From Streptomyces silvae (GTDB taxonomy: Bacteria > Actinomycetota > Actinomycetes > Streptomycetales > Streptomycetaceae), in the NCBI RefSeq assembly GCF_016745505.1, contig NZ_JAERUC010000140.1, positions 1 through 63,321 on the forward strand: DNA of 63,321 nt. Direction: 5' to 3'. Positions 41,957-50,260 of the stretch are shown here, one piece after another. A model generated the notes under the pieces. That model saw nothing but the letters and a program-made list of their open reading frames with translations, did no database searches and was not told the DNA's origin. Both the position numbers and the translations under genes were made by a program. Positions within the stretch are counted from its first letter, which is position 1; every line of letters starts with the position of its first letter.

Positions 41957-43555
41957 TCACATCCGGAAGACGCCGAATCCGCCCCGGGCGCCCTCGACCG
42001 GTGCGGTGTGGATGGCGGACAGGCACATCCCGAGGACGGTCCTGGTGTCGCGCGGGTCGATGACCCCGTCGTCGTACAGCCGCCCGGACAGGAACATCGG
42101 CAGGGACTCGGACTCGATCTGCTGCTCGACCATGGCGCGCAGTCCGGCGTCCGCCTCGTCGTCGTACGGACGTCCCTTCGCGGCGGCCGAGGCGCGGGCG
42201 ACGATCGACAGGACCCCGGCGAGCTGCTGGGGGCCCATGACGGCGGACTTGCTGCTGGGCCAGGCGAACAGGAAGCGCGGGTCGTAGGCGCGGCCGCACA
42301 TGCCGTAGTGCCCGGCGCCGTACGAGGCGCCCATGAGGACCGACAGGTGCGGGACCTTGGAGTTGGACACGGCGTTGATCATCATCGCGCCGTGCTTGAT
42401 GATGCCGCCCTGCTCGTACTCCTTGCCGACCATGTAGCCGGTGGTGTTGTGGAGGAAGAGCAGCGGGATGTCACGCTGGTTGGCGAGCTGGATGAACTGG
42501 GCGGCCTTCTGCGACTCCTCGCTGAAGAGCACGCCCTGCGCGTTGGCGAGGATGCCGACGGGATAGCCGTGGAGGCGCGCCCAGCCGGTGACCAGGCTGG
42601 GCCCGTAGAGCGGCTTGAACGCGTCGAAGTCGGAGCCGTCGACCAGCCGGGCGATGACCTCGCGCGGGTCGAAGGGGACCTTGAGGTCGCCGGGCACGAC
42701 CCCGATCAGCTCGTCCTCGTCGTACTTCGGTGGTGCGGCGGGGACCGGATCGGGGTGGGCCTTGTGCCAGTTGAGCCGGGCGACGATCCGCCGGGCCTGC
42801 CGCAGGGCGTCGTGCTCGTCGACGGCGTAGTGGTCGGCGAGGCCGGAGGTGCGGGCGTGCATCTCGGCGCCGCCGAGCGATTCGTCGTCGCTCTCCTCGC
42901 CGGTGGCCATCTTGACCAGGGGCGGGCCGCCGAGGAAGACCTTGGACCGCTCCTTGATCATCACGGTGTGGTCGGACATCCCGGGGACGTACGCGCCGCC
43001 CGCCGTGGAGTTCCCGAAGACGACGGCCACGGTGGGGATGCCTGCGGCCGACAGCCGGGTGAGGTCGCGGAAGAGCGCCCCGCCGGGGATGAAGATCTCC
43101 TTCTGCGAGGGCAGGTCGGCGCCTCCGGACTCCACCAGCGAGATGCAGGGCAGCCGGTTGGCGAAGGCGATCTCGTTGGCGCGCAGGGCCTTCTTCAGGG
43201 TCCAGGGGTTGGAGGCGCCGCCGCGCACGGTCGGGTCGTTGGCGGTGATCAGGCACTCGACGCCTTCCACGATCCCGATCCCGGTGACGAGCGAGGCGCC
43301 GACGGCGTGGTCACTTCCCCAGGCGGCGAGCGGGGACAGCTCCAGGAACGGGGTGTCCGGGTCGACCAGCAGCTCGATGCGCTCGCGGGCCAGCAGCTTG
43401 CCGCGCCCCCGGTGGCGGGCCACGTACTTCTCGCCGCCGCCGGCCAGGGCCTTGGCGTGCTCGGTGTCCAGCTCGGCGAGTTTCGCGAGCATCGCCTCGC
43501 GGTTCGCCGCGTATTCGGGCCCCGTGGTGTCGAGGGCGGTGGGCAGGACGGTCAT
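41957..43555 (-). CDS. Carboxyltransferase beta subunit of an acyl-CoA carboxylase
   Basis: A 532-residue two-crotonase-fold protein. Substrate loop ESGGADLPSQKEIFIPGGALF and oxyanion FGNSTAGGAYVPGMSD, GGPPLVKMATGEESD, and second-half MGASYGAGHYGMCGRAYDPRF. The family layout is that of methylcrotonyl- and geranyl-CoA carboxylases. However, the FPDR..HFGR segment that I expect in those enzymes is replaced by FIPGGALFRDL, so the acyl substrate may differ. ATG at 43555 follows GGAGGTG and overlaps the AtuA stop by ATGA. Confidence 0.92.
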   Translation of the reverse strand: MTVLPTALDTTGPEYAANREAMLAKLAELDTEHAKALAGGGEKYVARHRGRGKLLARERIELLVDPDTPFLELSPLAAWGSDHAVGASLVTGIGIVEGVECLITANDPTVRGGASNPWTLKKALRANEIAFANRLPCISLVESGGADLPSQKEIFIPGGALFRDLTRLSAAGIPTVAVVFGNSTAGGAYVPGMSDHTVMIKERSKVFLGGPPLVKMATGEESDDESLGGAEMHARTSGLADHYAVDEHDALRQARRIVARLNWHKAHPDPVPAAPPKYDEDELIGVVPGDLKVPFDPREVIARLVDGSDFDAFKPLYGPSLVTGWARLHGYPVGILANAQGVLFSEESQKAAQFIQLANQRDIPLLFLHNTTGYMVGKEYEQGGIIKHGAMMINAVSNSKVPHLSVLMGASYGAGHYGMCGRAYDPRFLFAWPSSKSAVMGPQQLAGVLSIVARASAAAKGRPYDDEADAGLRAMVEQQIESESLPMFLSGRLYDDGVIDPRDTRTVLGMCLSAIHTAPVEGARGGFGVFRM

Positions 43556-45255
43556 GCGTGCACCTCCGGTCGGTCCAGCAGCCGTACGGGCACGGGGACG
43601 TGCCGGGACCGCAGCCACTCCCCCACCGCCTTGGCCTGCGGATCGAAGCGGGCCTGCGCGGCGACGCCCTCGCCGAGCAGGCCGTGGACGGTGAAGTTCA
43701 ACGCCCGCAGATGCGGCAGGACATGGCGTACGACGGTGAGTCCCGCGGTCTCCGGCAGCAGTTCCTGGAAGCGCGCGACGGTCAGCTCGTGGGCCAGCCA
43801 CCGCCAGGCGTCGTCGTCGCGGACCCAGACTCCGACGTTGGCGTCCCCGCCCTTGTCGCCGCTGCGGGCACCGGCGATCCGGCCGAGGGGGGCGGTACGG
43901 GCGGGTCCGGCGGGCAGCGGTTCGGGGAGGGCCGGCGCCTCCACCTCGTCGGGTTCCCGGCAGGCACCGGCCGCCGGCACGGCCTCGCGGGTCCCGTCGG
44001 GCAGTACGGCGACGTGCCCGACCTCGCCGGCCGGTACGTACGCGGCCTCGAACACCCCGTACGGCGCGCCCTTCCCGGGCGGGGCGGTCACATGGAAGCC
44101 CGGGTAGCTGCCGAGCGCCAGCTCGACGGCCGCCCCGGACACGGCCCGTCCGACGGCCTCCGCGTCCGGGTCGCGTACGACGAGCCGGAGCAGGGCGCTC
44201 GCGGTCTCCTCCGTCGCGGCGTCGGTCCGGTCGGTGCGGGCCAGCTCCCACCGCACCTCGGCGGGTTTCGAGCCGGCGCGGTCGAGGGCGTCGGCGAACT
44301 GGTCCTTCACGAGCCGGGCCTTGGCCTCGATGTCGAGTCCGGTCAGCACGAAGACGACCTCGTTGCGCCACCCGCCGAGCCGGTTGAGCCCGACCTTGAG
44401 GGTGGGCGGCGGGGCCTCGCCGCGTACGCCGCTGATCCGCACCCGGTCGGGCCCGTCCTGCGTGAGCCGTACGGTGTCGAGCCGGGCCGTGACATCGGGT
44501 CCGGCGTAGCGGGCGCCACCCGTCTCGTACAGCAGTTGCGCGGTGACGGTGCCGGTGTCGACGACGCCGCCCGTGCCGTCGTGCTTGGTGATGACGCTGC
44601 TGCCGTCCTCGTGGATCTCGGCGAGCGGGAAGCCGGGGCGGCGGACGTCGTGGTCGCCGAAGAAGGCGTAGTTGCCGCCGGTGGCCTGGGTTCCGCACTC
44701 CAGGACGTGCCCGGCGACGACCGCCCCGGCGAGGGCGTCGTGGGCGTCGGGCGCCCAGCCGAAGTGGGCGGCGGCGGGCCCGGTGACGAGGGCGGCGTCG
44801 GTGACCCGCCCGGTGACGACGATGTCGGCCCCGGCGCGCAGACAGGCGGCGATGCCTCCGCCGCCGAGGTAGGCGTTGGCGGTGAGGTAACCGTCGGGCA
44901 CGGGCCGGCTGTCGCCCTCGACATGCGCGACGCGTACGGGTACGCCGGTACGGTCGGCCAACTCCCGCACGGCGTCGGCGAGTCCGGCCGGGTTCAGCCC
45001 GCCGGCGTTGGTGACGACCTTCACGCCGCGCTCGTGGGCGAGGCCGAGGCTCTCCTCCAGCTGTCGCAGGAAGGTCGTCGCGTATCCGCGCGCCGGGTCC
45101 TTGAGGCGGCTGCGGCCGAGGATCAGCATGGTGAGTTCGGCGAGGTAGTCCCCGGTGACGACGTCGAGCGGGCCGCCGGTGAGCATCTCGCGGAGCGCGT
45201 CGAAGCGGTCGCCGTAGAAGCCGGACGCGTTGCCGATGCGCAGCGGCCGGGTCAC
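43552..45255 (-). CDS. AtuA-like DUF1446 protein
   Basis: A 567-residue protein. N-terminal DUF1446/AtuA domain about 4-440 (IGNASGFYGDRFDALREML, VTNAGGLNPAGLADAVREL, LECGTQATGGNYAFF) and a short C-terminal domain about 460-560 (ARSGDKGGDANVGVWVRDD). AtuA is needed for citronellol/geraniol use in Pseudomonas but its reaction is unproven. GTG at 45255 overlaps the preceding stop by GTGA, with GGAAGGCGG upstream. Confidence 0.92.
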   Translation of the reverse strand: MTRPLRIGNASGFYGDRFDALREMLTGGPLDVVTGDYLAELTMLILGRSRLKDPARGYATTFLRQLEESLGLAHERGVKVVTNAGGLNPAGLADAVRELADRTGVPVRVAHVEGDSRPVPDGYLTANAYLGGGGIAACLRAGADIVVTGRVTDAALVTGPAAAHFGWAPDAHDALAGAVVAGHVLECGTQATGGNYAFFGDHDVRRPGFPLAEIHEDGSSVITKHDGTGGVVDTGTVTAQLLYETGGARYAGPDVTARLDTVRLTQDGPDRVRISGVRGEAPPPTLKVGLNRLGGWRNEVVFVLTGLDIEAKARLVKDQFADALDRAGSKPAEVRWELARTDRTDAATEETASALLRLVVRDPDAEAVGRAVSGAAVELALGSYPGFHVTAPPGKGAPYGVFEAAYVPAGEVGHVAVLPDGTREAVPAAGACREPDEVEAPALPEPLPAGPARTAPLGRIAGARSGDKGGDANVGVWVRDDDAWRWLAHELTVARFQELLPETAGLTVVRHVLPHLRALNFTVHGLLGEGVAAQARFDPQAKAVGEWLRSRHVPVPVRLLDRPEVHA

Positions 45256-46058
45256 CGGTCCGCCTTCCGGGGGCGGCCGGGTCCTGCGGGCCCGGCGAAG
45301 GCCTGCGCGATGTCCAGCCACTGCCCGGCGTCCGGGCCGACGGCCTCGACGGCGAGGTCGTCGCGGTGGGCGCGCTGGGTGACGAGCAGGCAGAAGTCGA
45401 GGAGCGGCCCGGTGACCCGCTGGGCGGCGTCCTCGGGCCCGTACACGGTCAGTCCGCCGTCCTCGGCGCGCAGTTCGATGCGGAACTGCTCGGCGGGCGG
45501 CCGCATTCCACGTACGGCGTAGGCGTAGTCCCGGGCCCGTACGCCGATCCGGGCGACGTGCCGCAGCCGGGCGGTCGGCTTCCTGGTGACACCGAGGGCG
45601 TCGGCGATGTCCTGGCCGTGGGCCCAGGTCTCCATGAGGCGGGCGGTCGCCATCGAGGCGACGCTCATGGGCGGGCCGTACCAGGGGATCTTCGTCCCGG
45701 GGGGTGCCTCGCGCAGTGCCTTCCGGAGCCGGGCGCGGCCTTCGCGCCATTCCACGAGCAGCGCCTCGGGGGTCAGGGCGGTGACGGCCTCCTCGGCGGC
45801 CTCGTCGACGAAGGTCCCGGGTGCGGCGAGCGCCTTCTCGACCTCGGCGGCGAAGGCGTCGGGGTCGGTGGCGGCGGTCAGGGCCACCTCGTCGGTCCAG
45901 TTGAGGTGGGCGATCTGGTGGGCGACGGTCCACCCCTCGGCGGGGGTCGGCGCGGCCCACTCGGGGGCCTTCAACCCGGCTACCAGCAGGTCGAGTTCGT
46001 CGCTCTCCTCACGCATGTCGTCGAGCACGGCGGCGGTCACGGCCGATGCGTCGGGCAC
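45252..46058 (-). CDS. TIGR03084-family (DinB/MDMPI-like) metal-binding protein
   Basis: A 268-residue protein with an N-terminal DinB-like four-helix domain (GWTVAHQIAHLNWTDEVAL near 41-59; second His in METWAHGQDIADALG near 143-157), which would bind a metal through these His residues and use a thiol cofactor. It is the first gene of the operon. GTG at 46058 follows GAGGGGAG. Role in the pathway unknown; co-occurrence with AtuA-type operons is common in actinomycetes. Confidence 0.85.
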   Translation of the reverse strand: MPDASAVTAAVLDDMREESDELDLLVAGLKAPEWAAPTPAEGWTVAHQIAHLNWTDEVALTAATDPDAFAAEVEKALAAPGTFVDEAAEEAVTALTPEALLVEWREGRARLRKALREAPPGTKIPWYGPPMSVASMATARLMETWAHGQDIADALGVTRKPTARLRHVARIGVRARDYAYAVRGMRPPAEQFRIELRAEDGGLTVYGPEDAAQRVTGPLLDFCLLVTQRAHRDDLAVEAVGPDAGQWLDIAQAFAGPAGPGRPRKADR

Positions 46059-46094
46059 GGTGCGCTCCCCTCGGGGCGTGGCGGTGTGCCCCGG

Positions 46095-46123
46095 AGCATG
46101 CCAGCGCCCCAGGAAACAAGCAA
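46095..46123 (-). promoter_or_regulatory. Promoter of the catabolic operon
   Basis: Read on the minus strand: TTGCTT (46123-46118), 17-base spacer, CATGCT (46100-46095). Transcription start would be near 46088, about 30 bases before the first GTG. Confidence 0.5.
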
Positions 46124-46133
46124 GCATGCTTGC
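46120..46133. promoter_or_regulatory. Palindromic operator GCAAGCATGCTTGC
   Basis: A perfect 14-bp palindrome overlapping the -35 box. The AT-rich surroundings (AAACAA…ATTTTAT) contrast with neighbouring DNA. Size and position suit a TetR dimer; the operon encodes one. Confidence 0.65.
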
Positions 46134-46178
46134 ATGATTTTATGAGCGGTACGCGCCCTCCCGGGGACAGCGGCGGGA

Positions 46179-46541
46179 TCAGTCGGCCCGGTAGCCCGGG
46201 ACGGAGGGCCAGCGCACGGTCAGCACCACGGACTCCTCGTCCGCGCACCAGGAGTGGTCGACGCCCCGGCCCCAGACGACGTAGTCGCCCTGGCGCTCCA
46301 GCAGCACCTCGCGCCCGGGGAACCGCATCCGGAACCGGCCGCTGATCAGCACGAGCAGGGCGGTGCGCTCCTCGCCCCTGACCCACTCCGCGCGCCGGTC
46401 ACCCCGCGGGTGGACGCCCCACTTGATCTCCAGGGCCTCGCTGTGGCGCGGGTCTTCCGGGTCCTTGAAATGGCCGAGCAGCCATCCCCGGTCCAGCGCC
46501 GCGTCCTCCGCCGCGTGACCCACGTACACGCCGTCGTTCAT
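46179..46541 (-). CDS. Cupin-like small protein
   Basis: A 120-residue protein with a single beta-barrel (EIKWGVHPRGDRRAEW, TALLVLISGRFRMRFPG, DYVVWGRGVDHSWCADEESVVLTVRW), matching the two cupin motifs though with fewer metal-type His. Signal-like sequence absent. ATG at 46541 has only a weak ribosome-binding site. Divergent from the VapBC pair. Function unknown. Confidence 0.7.
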   Translation of the reverse strand: MNDGVYVGHAAEDAALDRGWLLGHFKDPEDPRHSEALEIKWGVHPRGDRRAEWVRGEERTALLVLISGRFRMRFPGREVLLERQGDYVVWGRGVDHSWCADEESVVLTVRWPSVPGYRAD

Positions 46542-46596
46542 GACCCGGAACGTAACAGCCCGCCCGCTCCGGCTCACAGGGCGGACGCGGCCTGTT

Positions 46597-46630
46597 CCAC
46601 CCTGCCCTACGTAGGGCAGGGTGGTAGTCT
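46597..46630 (+). promoter_or_regulatory. 28-bp perfect palindrome and promoter of vapBC
   Basis: 46597-46624 is a perfect palindrome (half-site CCACCCTGCCCTAC). A -35-like CTGCCC (46602-46607) lies inside it, and a -10 TAGTCT (46625-46630) begins right after it, with a 17-base spacer. The ATG at 46637 coincides with the expected start of transcription. Confidence 0.75.
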
Positions 46631-46636
46631 GGGGGC

Positions 46637-46879
46637 ATGATAAAGACGACTGTGTACCTTCCGGAGGAGCTGGAAGCACGGCTGGACGCCGAGTCGTCGG
46701 CCACCGGTGTCAGCAAGGCGGAGCTCATCAGGCGGGGCATCGCCATGGTCCTCGACGACGCGGAACGGCCCAAGCGCAGCCGCAAGCTCCCGGTCTTCGA
46801 CAGCGGACGCCCGCTCACCCCTGAGGCGATGGACGACGCGGTGTACGAGCACATCAAGGAACGAGCAGCGCGCCGTTGA
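46637..46879 (+). CDS. vapB: VapB-like ribbon-helix-helix antitoxin
   Basis: An 80-residue protein. N-terminal IKTTVYLPEELEARLDAES then GVSKAELIRRGIAMVLDD is a ribbon-helix-helix fold; the C-terminal half (KRSRKLPVFDSGRPLTPEAM) is the toxin-binding arm. ATG at 46637 may begin the transcript itself, although GGGGG stands five bases upstream. It likely represses at the 28-bp palindrome with VapC. TTGA overlap with the toxin. Confidence 0.88.
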   Translation: MIKTTVYLPEELEARLDAESSATGVSKAELIRRGIAMVLDDAERPKRSRKLPVFDSGRPLTPEAMDDAVYEHIKERAARR

Positions 46880-47310
46880 TCATCGTCGCCGACACATCCG
46901 CGCTCTACGCGGCTTTCGACACCGCACAACCGGAGCATTCGGGCGCCGCGAAGATCCTTGAGAACGAGTCGCTGGCCGTCTCCCCGCTGGTCGTCACGGA
47001 GCTGGACCACCTGGTGCACCGGGACCTCGGCTTTTCGGCGACCATGCAGGTCATGGAGGCACTCAACTCGCGGATGGCCGACGGGCAGTACAGACTCGCC
47101 GAACTGAAGCCGGCCGACCTGGCCGCCGCACACGACGTGCGTCGCGACTACGAGGGACTGCGGCTGGACCTCGCGGACGCGGTGGGTGTCGTCCTCGCCC
47201 ACCGGTACAGGACCGACCGCATCTTCACCCTCGACCAGCGGGATTTCAGGGCCGTCAGGCCGCTGACGCCCGGTTTCACCGCGTTCCGGATCCTGCCCGT
47301 CGACGGCTGA
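46876..47310 (+). CDS. vapC: VapC-like PIN-domain toxin
   Basis: A 144-residue PIN protein: Asp6 (VADTSAL), Glu42 (VVTELDHLV), Asp98/Asp101 (LDLADAVGV) and Asp120/Asp123 (TLDQRDF). Starts at TTG 46876, which overlaps the antitoxin stop; a rare start plus coupling keeps toxin below antitoxin. Distinct in sequence from the PIN toxin at 189-584. Confidence 0.88.
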   Translation: MIIVADTSALYAAFDTAQPEHSGAAKILENESLAVSPLVVTELDHLVHRDLGFSATMQVMEALNSRMADGQYRLAELKPADLAAAHDVRRDYEGLRLDLADAVGVVLAHRYRTDRIFTLDQRDFRAVRPLTPGFTAFRILPVDG

Positions 47311-47323
47311 CGCCGTCCGCGGC

Positions 47324-47491
47324 CTACTCCGTGCGGTCGCCCTCCGCCTGCGAGGGTTCGGTCCGGGGGACGTCGGGGTGGGTGTCGGCGGCGGTGCCGC
47401 GCACGGCCGGGTCGTCGCGTTCACCCTCCGCCTGCGAGGGCGTGTGCGCGTACAGCCCGTCGTACTCGTCGGTTCCCTTCACGGATCCCAT
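47324..47491 (-). CDS. 55-residue hydrophilic protein
   Basis: MGSVKGTDEYDGLYAHTPSQ… to …PSQAEGDRTE. An acidic, unstructured protein with an internal duplication: PSQAEGERDDP and PSQAEGDRTE. ATG at 47491 follows GGAAGGAGG. Codon third positions are almost all G/C. The two copies share the DNA core CCCTCCGCCTGCGAGGG. No function known; convergent with vapC, 13 bases between stops. Confidence 0.6.
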   Translation of the reverse strand: MGSVKGTDEYDGLYAHTPSQAEGERDDPAVRGTAADTHPDVPRTEPSQAEGDRTE

Positions 47492-47554
47492 GCGCGGGCC
47501 TCCTTCCTCCGCTCCCTTCCATCGTGCCCCCCGGCCCCGCTCCCCGCGCGCTCG

Positions 47555-48073
47555 CTACTGGCCCTTCGACGCCGCCTCGGCCATCTTCGCCGTGGTGCTG
47601 GCACCGTCCAGCGCCTCGCGGATGATGTCGGCGTGACCGCTGTGGTGGGCGATCTCGCGGAAGATGTGCCACAGGACGCGGCGGACGGTCCAGACGACCG
47701 GCTCGGGCGGCGACCAGGGGTAGGCGGGCAGCGTGACCTCGCGGTCGAGGTCGGCCTCCTCGCGCACCGTGCGGTCGAAGGCGGCCGCCGCCGTGTGGAA
47801 GGCCTCCAGCAGCCCGGCCACGGTCTCGGTGTCGGTCATCCGGTTGCCGTCGGGGTCGAGGTCCGCCCAGTCGATCTTGGCGGGGGCGGTGCCCTCGACG
47901 ACGTCGAGCCAGCTGCGCTGCACGCTTCCGAGGTGCTTCAGGAGTCCGCCGAGGGTCAGCTCGCTGACCGTCGTCCGGGCGCGGGCGCCCGCGTCGTCGA
48001 GTTCCGCGACGGTGTAGAGAAAATTGGTGCGCTGATCGGTCACGAGCGCGAGCAGGTCGTCGCGTTCAGGCAT
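47555..48073 (-). CDS. DinB/DUF664-family protein
   Basis: A 172-residue four-helix protein. Candidate metal-binding His in GGLLKHLGSVQRSWL (about 43-57) and in HIFREIAHHSGHADIIREALDG (about 136-157). Members are thiol-dependent transferases or unknown. ATG at 48073. Stand-alone. Confidence 0.88.
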   Translation of the reverse strand: MPERDDLLALVTDQRTNFLYTVAELDDAGARARTTVSELTLGGLLKHLGSVQRSWLDVVEGTAPAKIDWADLDPDGNRMTDTETVAGLLEAFHTAAAAFDRTVREEADLDREVTLPAYPWSPPEPVVWTVRRVLWHIFREIAHHSGHADIIREALDGASTTAKMAEAASKGQ

Positions 48074-48165
48074 GGGCGTTCCTCCAGATCGGCCGTCGCG
48101 ACCACCCTAGGAGCGGATGCCCGGCCGCGCAGGCGGAACGGAACAGGTCCCCGGAAGTGGCGCGC

Positions 48166-49125
48166 TCACCCCTTCCGGGAGCGCCGTGTCTGACTGCGTA
48201 CGGCGCCCATGCTCGCGCCGATGACCAGGGCGATGGCCAGCGCGTCGGTGGTGGAGAGTGCCTGGTCGAGCAGGAGGAAGCCCGCCGTGGCCGCGATGGC
48301 CGGTTCGAGGCTCATCAGGATCGCGAAGGTGGGCGCGGGCAGCCGCCGCAGGGCCATGAGTTCGAGGGTGTACGGAAGGACCGAGCTCAGCAGCGCCACG
48401 GCCGCCCCGAGCCCCAGGGTGCTGGGGACCAGGAGCTTCGAGCCGGACTCCATGATGCCGAGGGGCAGCGAGAGGACCGCCGCGACCACCATGGCCAGCG
48501 CCAGCCCGTCGGCCTGCGGGAAGCGGCGCCCGGTGCGGGCGCTGAAGACGATGTACGCCGCCCACATGGCGCCCGCGCTCAGGGCGTACACCGCGCCGAC
48601 CGGGTCCAGCCGGTCGAAGCCGCCGCCGCTGAGCAGGACCACGCCGCCGAGCGCCAGGACCGCCCAGAGGAGATTGACCAGGCGGCGGGAGGCGACGACG
48701 GACAGGACCAGCGGGCCGAGCACCTCCAGGGTGACGGCCGCGCCCAGCGGGATGCGGTCGACGGCCTGGTAGAAGAGCGTGTTCATGCCGCCCATGGCGA
48801 CGCCGAAGGCGAGCACGGTGCCCCAGTCGGCGCGCGAGTGCCCCCGCAGCTTCGGCCGGCACACGACGAGCAGCACGAGCGCGGCGGCGGCGAGGCGCAG
48901 GCTGACGACGCCGAGCGCGCCGGCCTTCGGCATCAGCAGGACGGCGACCGCCGCACCGAACTGCACGGAGAGCCCGCCGGCCACGACCAGCGCGACCGGA
49001 CCGAGTGCCGCTCTCCGGGCGCCGGGGCGCCCGGGCCGGCCGTGTCCGGGCTCGTCGAGAGCGGACACCGCCTCGGGTACGGCAACGGCAGCTGCCGGCT
49101 CTGCGGCAGCACGCGGGTCATTCAC
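48166..49125 (-). CDS. EamA/RhaT-family exporter
   Basis: A 319-residue protein with ten hydrophobic helices in two EamA halves (GAAVAVLLMPKAGALGVVSLRLAAAALVLL; EPAIAATAGFLLLDQALSTTDALAIALVI). Resembles the RhtA threonine/homoserine exporter branch. GTG at 49125 is chosen for its GGAAGG; starting at 49158 would add 11 residues. Divergent from a LysR regulator, the likely controller. Confidence 0.85.
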   Translation of the reverse strand: MNDPRAAAEPAAAVAVPEAVSALDEPGHGRPGRPGARRAALGPVALVVAGGLSVQFGAAVAVLLMPKAGALGVVSLRLAAAALVLLVVCRPKLRGHSRADWGTVLAFGVAMGGMNTLFYQAVDRIPLGAAVTLEVLGPLVLSVVASRRLVNLLWAVLALGGVVLLSGGGFDRLDPVGAVYALSAGAMWAAYIVFSARTGRRFPQADGLALAMVVAAVLSLPLGIMESGSKLLVPSTLGLGAAVALLSSVLPYTLELMALRRLPAPTFAILMSLEPAIAATAGFLLLDQALSTTDALAIALVIGASMGAVRSQTRRSRKG

Positions 49126-49266
49126 CGGGAACCTTCCATCGAGTTCAATACAGTGCACCAGAAGGTTTACAGTACGGCACCGGGACGGCGTCGGTCACCT
49201 CCTTAAGGTAGGGACCCGCGCGCCTCCCGTGAAATGCCGATTGCGCTCCCGTTATGCTCCGCAGGC

Positions 49267-50196
49267 ATGAGCACTGGACAGGGCACGGGCAGCGGTGGGC
49301 GCGCCATCGAGGTCCGGCATCTGCGGGCCTTCCTCGCCGTCGCCGACGCGGGCAGCGTCACCCGCGCCGCCGCCCGGCTCCGGGTCACCCAGCCCGTCGT
49401 CTCCCGCACGCTCGCCGCCCTGGAGCGGCACCTGGGCGTCCGGCTCGTCGACCGCTCCACCCACCACCTCGCCCTCACGCCCGAGGGCGTCGCCTTCCGC
49501 GACAGGGCGGCCGCGGCGGTGGGCGCCTTCGACGAGGCCCTCGACCCGGGACGGCTGCACGCACGGCCCCTGCGGGTGGGGCACGCCTGGTCGGCGTTCG
49601 GCCCGTACACCACGCCGTTGCTGCGGACCTGGCAGCAACGGCACCCGGGGACCCCGCTCGAACTGCTGCGCATCGACGACCGCACGGCCGGCCTCACGCG
49701 CGGGGAGGTGGACGCGGCGCTGCTGCGCGGGCCCGTGGACACCCCGGGTCTCGTCACCGAGGTGCTGTTCACGGAGGCCCGGGTGGCGGCCGTCGCCGCC
49801 GACGGCCCGCTCGCCGCGCGCGCCTCGCTGTCGCTGGCCGATCTGGCCGGGGACGCGGTCGTCCTGAACACCGTCTCGGGCGCCACCACGCTCGCCCTGT
49901 GGCCCCCGCACACCCGGCCGGCGGCCACCGTCACCGTCGCCAACACCGACGACTGGCTCACCGCCATCGCGGCCGGGCGGGGCGCCGGGGTCTCGGGGGC
50001 GTCCACCGCCCAGATGCACCCGCACGCGGGGGTCGCCTATCTCCCGCTGGACAACGCCCCCGCGCTGCCCGTCCTGCTGGCCCGCCGTGACGGGCCCGGC
50101 CATCCCGCGCTGCCCCGACTGGCCGCGCTGGCCCGGGAGATCGTCGCGCGTGAACAGCGGACACGGCCGCGAAATTCCGGCGCCGAGCGGGAATGA
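49267..50196 (+). CDS. LysR-family transcriptional regulator
   Basis: A 309-residue protein with a winged helix-turn-helix (about 14-73; HLRAFLAVADAGSVTRAAARL…VVSRTLAALERHLGVRLVDRS) and a periplasmic-binding-like effector domain. ATG at 49267. It probably regulates the divergent EamA exporter from the shared 141-bp gap, where ACAGT occurs twice (near 49149 and 49168). Confidence 0.9.
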   Translation: MSTGQGTGSGGRAIEVRHLRAFLAVADAGSVTRAAARLRVTQPVVSRTLAALERHLGVRLVDRSTHHLALTPEGVAFRDRAAAAVGAFDEALDPGRLHARPLRVGHAWSAFGPYTTPLLRTWQQRHPGTPLELLRIDDRTAGLTRGEVDAALLRGPVDTPGLVTEVLFTEARVAAVAADGPLAARASLSLADLAGDAVVLNTVSGATTLALWPPHTRPAATVTVANTDDWLTAIAAGRGAGVSGASTAQMHPHAGVAYLPLDNAPALPVLLARRDGPGHPALPRLAALAREIVAREQRTRPRNSGAERE

Positions 50197-50260
50197 AGGC
50201 CTGACGTACGGGAGTTGGGGGTTCCTGTACCGGTCGGGTCATCACTCCAGGGGGCGTTCC

